A program made the position numbers and the translations under genes. 64,000 bases of DNA from Streptococcus mitis (GTDB lineage: Bacteria; Bacillota; Bacilli; Lactobacillales; Streptococcaceae): contig NZ_JPFU01000009.1 of NCBI RefSeq assembly GCF_000722695.1, positions 62,001 through 126,000 of the forward strand. Direction: 5' to 3'. Below the pieces are notes generated by a model that did not search any database, was not told the origin of the DNA, and saw only the letters and a list, made by a program, of their open reading frames with translations. Positions within the stretch are counted from its first letter, which is position 1. Each line of letters starts with the position of its first letter. Of the stretch, positions 62,798 to 64,000 are shown one piece after another.

Positions 62798-63658
62798 ATG
62801 AAGAAGTGGTGGAAAGAGCTGACAGACAAGCCTTTAGTAAAAGCTTTTTTGCATTATTATCAAGCATCAGATAGTGAGTTGACCAGTGTCGCAGTAGCCT
62901 ACTATTGGTTGATTTCGATTTTTCCCCTGCTTTTGGTGGTGATCAATATCCTCCCTTATTTTCAAATTCCAGTTTCCAATTTTTTAAAGGTCGTTAATGA
63001 ATTCTTGCCAGAAACCATGTATGATGTGGTCGCAAAGATTATTACAGAGGTGCTGACCCAACCGTCAACGGGCTTATTGAGTTTTGCGGTTTTGTCAGCC
63101 CTCTGGACCTTTTCAAAATCCATGAATTTCCTACAGAAAGCCTTTAATAAAGCTTACAGAGTAGCTAAAAATCGTGGAATGATTTCCCGTCAGCTCATGA
63201 GTTTGTTTGTCAGTTTTGGCTTGCAGATTCTCTTTGCTCTTGCTCTCTTTCTGAGTATTTTTGGCCGCATGCTCCTCAACCTCATCAAAAGCTACTGGAA
63301 ATCGGATAGTCCTCTCTTTGATTATCTGCAGGATCTGACAGGCCCCTTGGTTTATGCCTTGATTTTTGCCATCTTGGTTATGCTTTATTATTTCCTGCCC
63401 AATGTTAAGGTGCGACGAATTCGACATGTATTGCCAGGAAGTGCCTTTGTCTTGTTGACCTTGGTCTTACTACTTAATATCTTTTCAGTCTATGTTAACA
63501 ATTATGTCAATCACATAGTGGACGTGCGTTTTTTCAGTTCTGTCGTAGTGGTGGTCATGATGTTCTGGTTTATTCTCATCGCTAAGATTTTGATTGTCGG
63601 TGCGGTGATCAATGCTAGTGTGCAGAGTTTGAAAGATCTGAATTTTAGAAAAGACTAA
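62798..63658 (+). CDS. YihY/BrkB family inner membrane protein (formerly 'ribonuclease BN')
   Basis: 286 residues with six membrane helices. The family signatures are SVAVAYYWLISIFPLLLVVINILP near the N-terminus and LPNVKVRRIRHVLPGSAFV in the middle. The name ribonuclease BN is historical and wrong for this family; the function is uncertain. ATG at 62798 follows AAGGAG; the GTG at 62783 is upstream of that site. Its expected terminator at 63677 is only half present. Confidence 0.87.
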   Translation: MKKWWKELTDKPLVKAFLHYYQASDSELTSVAVAYYWLISIFPLLLVVINILPYFQIPVSNFLKVVNEFLPETMYDVVAKIITEVLTQPSTGLLSFAVLSALWTFSKSMNFLQKAFNKAYRVAKNRGMISRQLMSLFVSFGLQILFALALFLSIFGRMLLNLIKSYWKSDSPLFDYLQDLTGPLVYALIFAILVMLYYFLPNVKVRRIRHVLPGSAFVLLTLVLLLNIFSVYVNNYVNHIVDVRFFSSVVVVVMMFWFILIAKILIVGAVINASVQSLKDLNFRKD

Positions 63659-63676
63659 CGAATTTTTAATTCATTA

Positions 63677-63720
63677 CAAAACGCATAATATCAAGGTTGA
63701 TGTGTACTGACCCCAAAAAG
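63677..63720. mobile_element. Half terminator followed by an IS3/IS150-like end
   Basis: AAAACGCATAATATCA (63679-63694) matches the left arm of the terminator at 19846, but the right arm is missing. A few bases later TGTACTGACCCCAAAAAG (63703-63720) looks like a terminal inverted repeat of IS3-family (IS150 group) elements. No transposase frame follows in the window, so this is a remnant or the edge of an element extending to the right. Confidence 0.45.
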
Positions 63721-63953
63721 GCGGCAAAAAGCAAGCACCTGCAAGCAACGTGCCGAAATGGTCAAATCCTGATTATGTCAACGAATTAGACCCAAAAATC
63801 GTTGATATGCTAGTAGAATTTCACAAGTCGCAAGGCACTTTGGAAACTCCCGAGGCGCAAGCAGAAATCGCCCAAAAACGTGAAGAAATCGAGCAAAGGA
63901 GAGCTGAGCTTGAGGCTAAAAAACAAGAACTTTTGAACCGCTTGAACAAATAG
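63711..63953 (+). pseudogene. C-terminal fragment of a larger gene
   Basis: The frame opens right after a TGA inside the IS-like end and reads PQKGGKKQAPASNVPKWSNPDYVNELDPK..., ending in a Glu/Lys/Arg coiled helix (EIAQKREEIEQRRAELEAKKQEL). It has no ribosome site at its only start (GTG 63750). SNVPKWSNPDYVN-type tails occur on replication-initiation proteins (DnaD/RepA-like) of mobile elements, but this match is from memory and weak. Bases 63954-64000 show nothing further. Confidence 0.4.
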
Positions 63954-64000
63954 AGTTTCGCAAGTATTATGCTTACAAATTACTTGAGCAATTAACTAAA

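Overview
The window comes from a mitis-group streptococcus (Streptococcus pneumoniae, S. mitis or S. pseudopneumoniae). The evidence is the presence of pneumococcal-type BOX and RUP repeats, a vex1-vex2-vex3 / vncRS / fba locus, a galE-to-codY gene block in the order I remember from pneumococcus, a YSIRK/LPXTG giant surface protein, and low-GC coding with strong AGGAGG ribosome sites. No rRNA, prophage or CRISPR array was seen. Names rest on motif recognition and memory of gene order, not on a database search.

Region 1 (1-28355) is mostly conserved core. It opens with the 3' part of an iron-siderophore binding protein and a coupled esterase, followed by a PlsC acyltransferase, a P-type ATPase and an SNF2 helicase. 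The block trmK, nif3, DAO oxidase, galE, glycosyltransferase, ferredoxin, LysM membrane protein, cmk, PhnA-like, Pr6Pr, MFS, truA, thiD, ECF S-component comes next, then a minus-strand set (pepQ, gatD-murT, an RclA/Har-type disulfide reductase), then cshA, codY, a nicotinamidase-like gene and tRNA-Leu(AAG). Four BOX elements and RUP copies punctuate it; three BOX elements overlap or abut stop codons.

Region 2 (28400-41600) is accessory. An Rpn-family (PD-(D/E)XK) nuclease gene carries an internal AGGAGG-8 nt-ATG ribosome site that would yield a free C-terminal domain, and it is followed by three near-complete tandem copies and one stub of that C-terminal segment. Every complete copy keeps the same ribosome site and ATG. 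This is the strongest candidate for an unusual system: a nuclease with an intragenic, multiplied small-protein (antitoxin-like) cassette or C-terminal reservoir. A 3458-residue YSIRK/LPXTG adhesin follows, with a (TA)12 tract upstream and four identical 228-bp repeats inside.

Region 3 (41600-54920) is the vex-vnc-fba locus. A structured 190-bp element lies between vex2 and vex3. A 1270-residue secreted LysM protein sits where pneumococcus has the Pep27 peptide gene, and no Pep27-like peptide was seen. Behind fba, a RelB/RelE-type module and a RUP lie between two copies of the fba terminator region.

Region 4 (54920-64000) holds an ABC-2 exporter operon, tRNA-Thr(CGT), two small membrane proteins, the YtqA-YtqB tRNA wobble-modification pair, a small hypothetical protein, a CPA1 Na+/H+ antiporter and a YihY-family membrane protein. 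It ends in a probable insertion-sequence end and a gene remnant. Six genes in the window have a -10 hexamer 6-7 nt before the start codon and little or no ribosome site, suggesting leaderless mRNAs.
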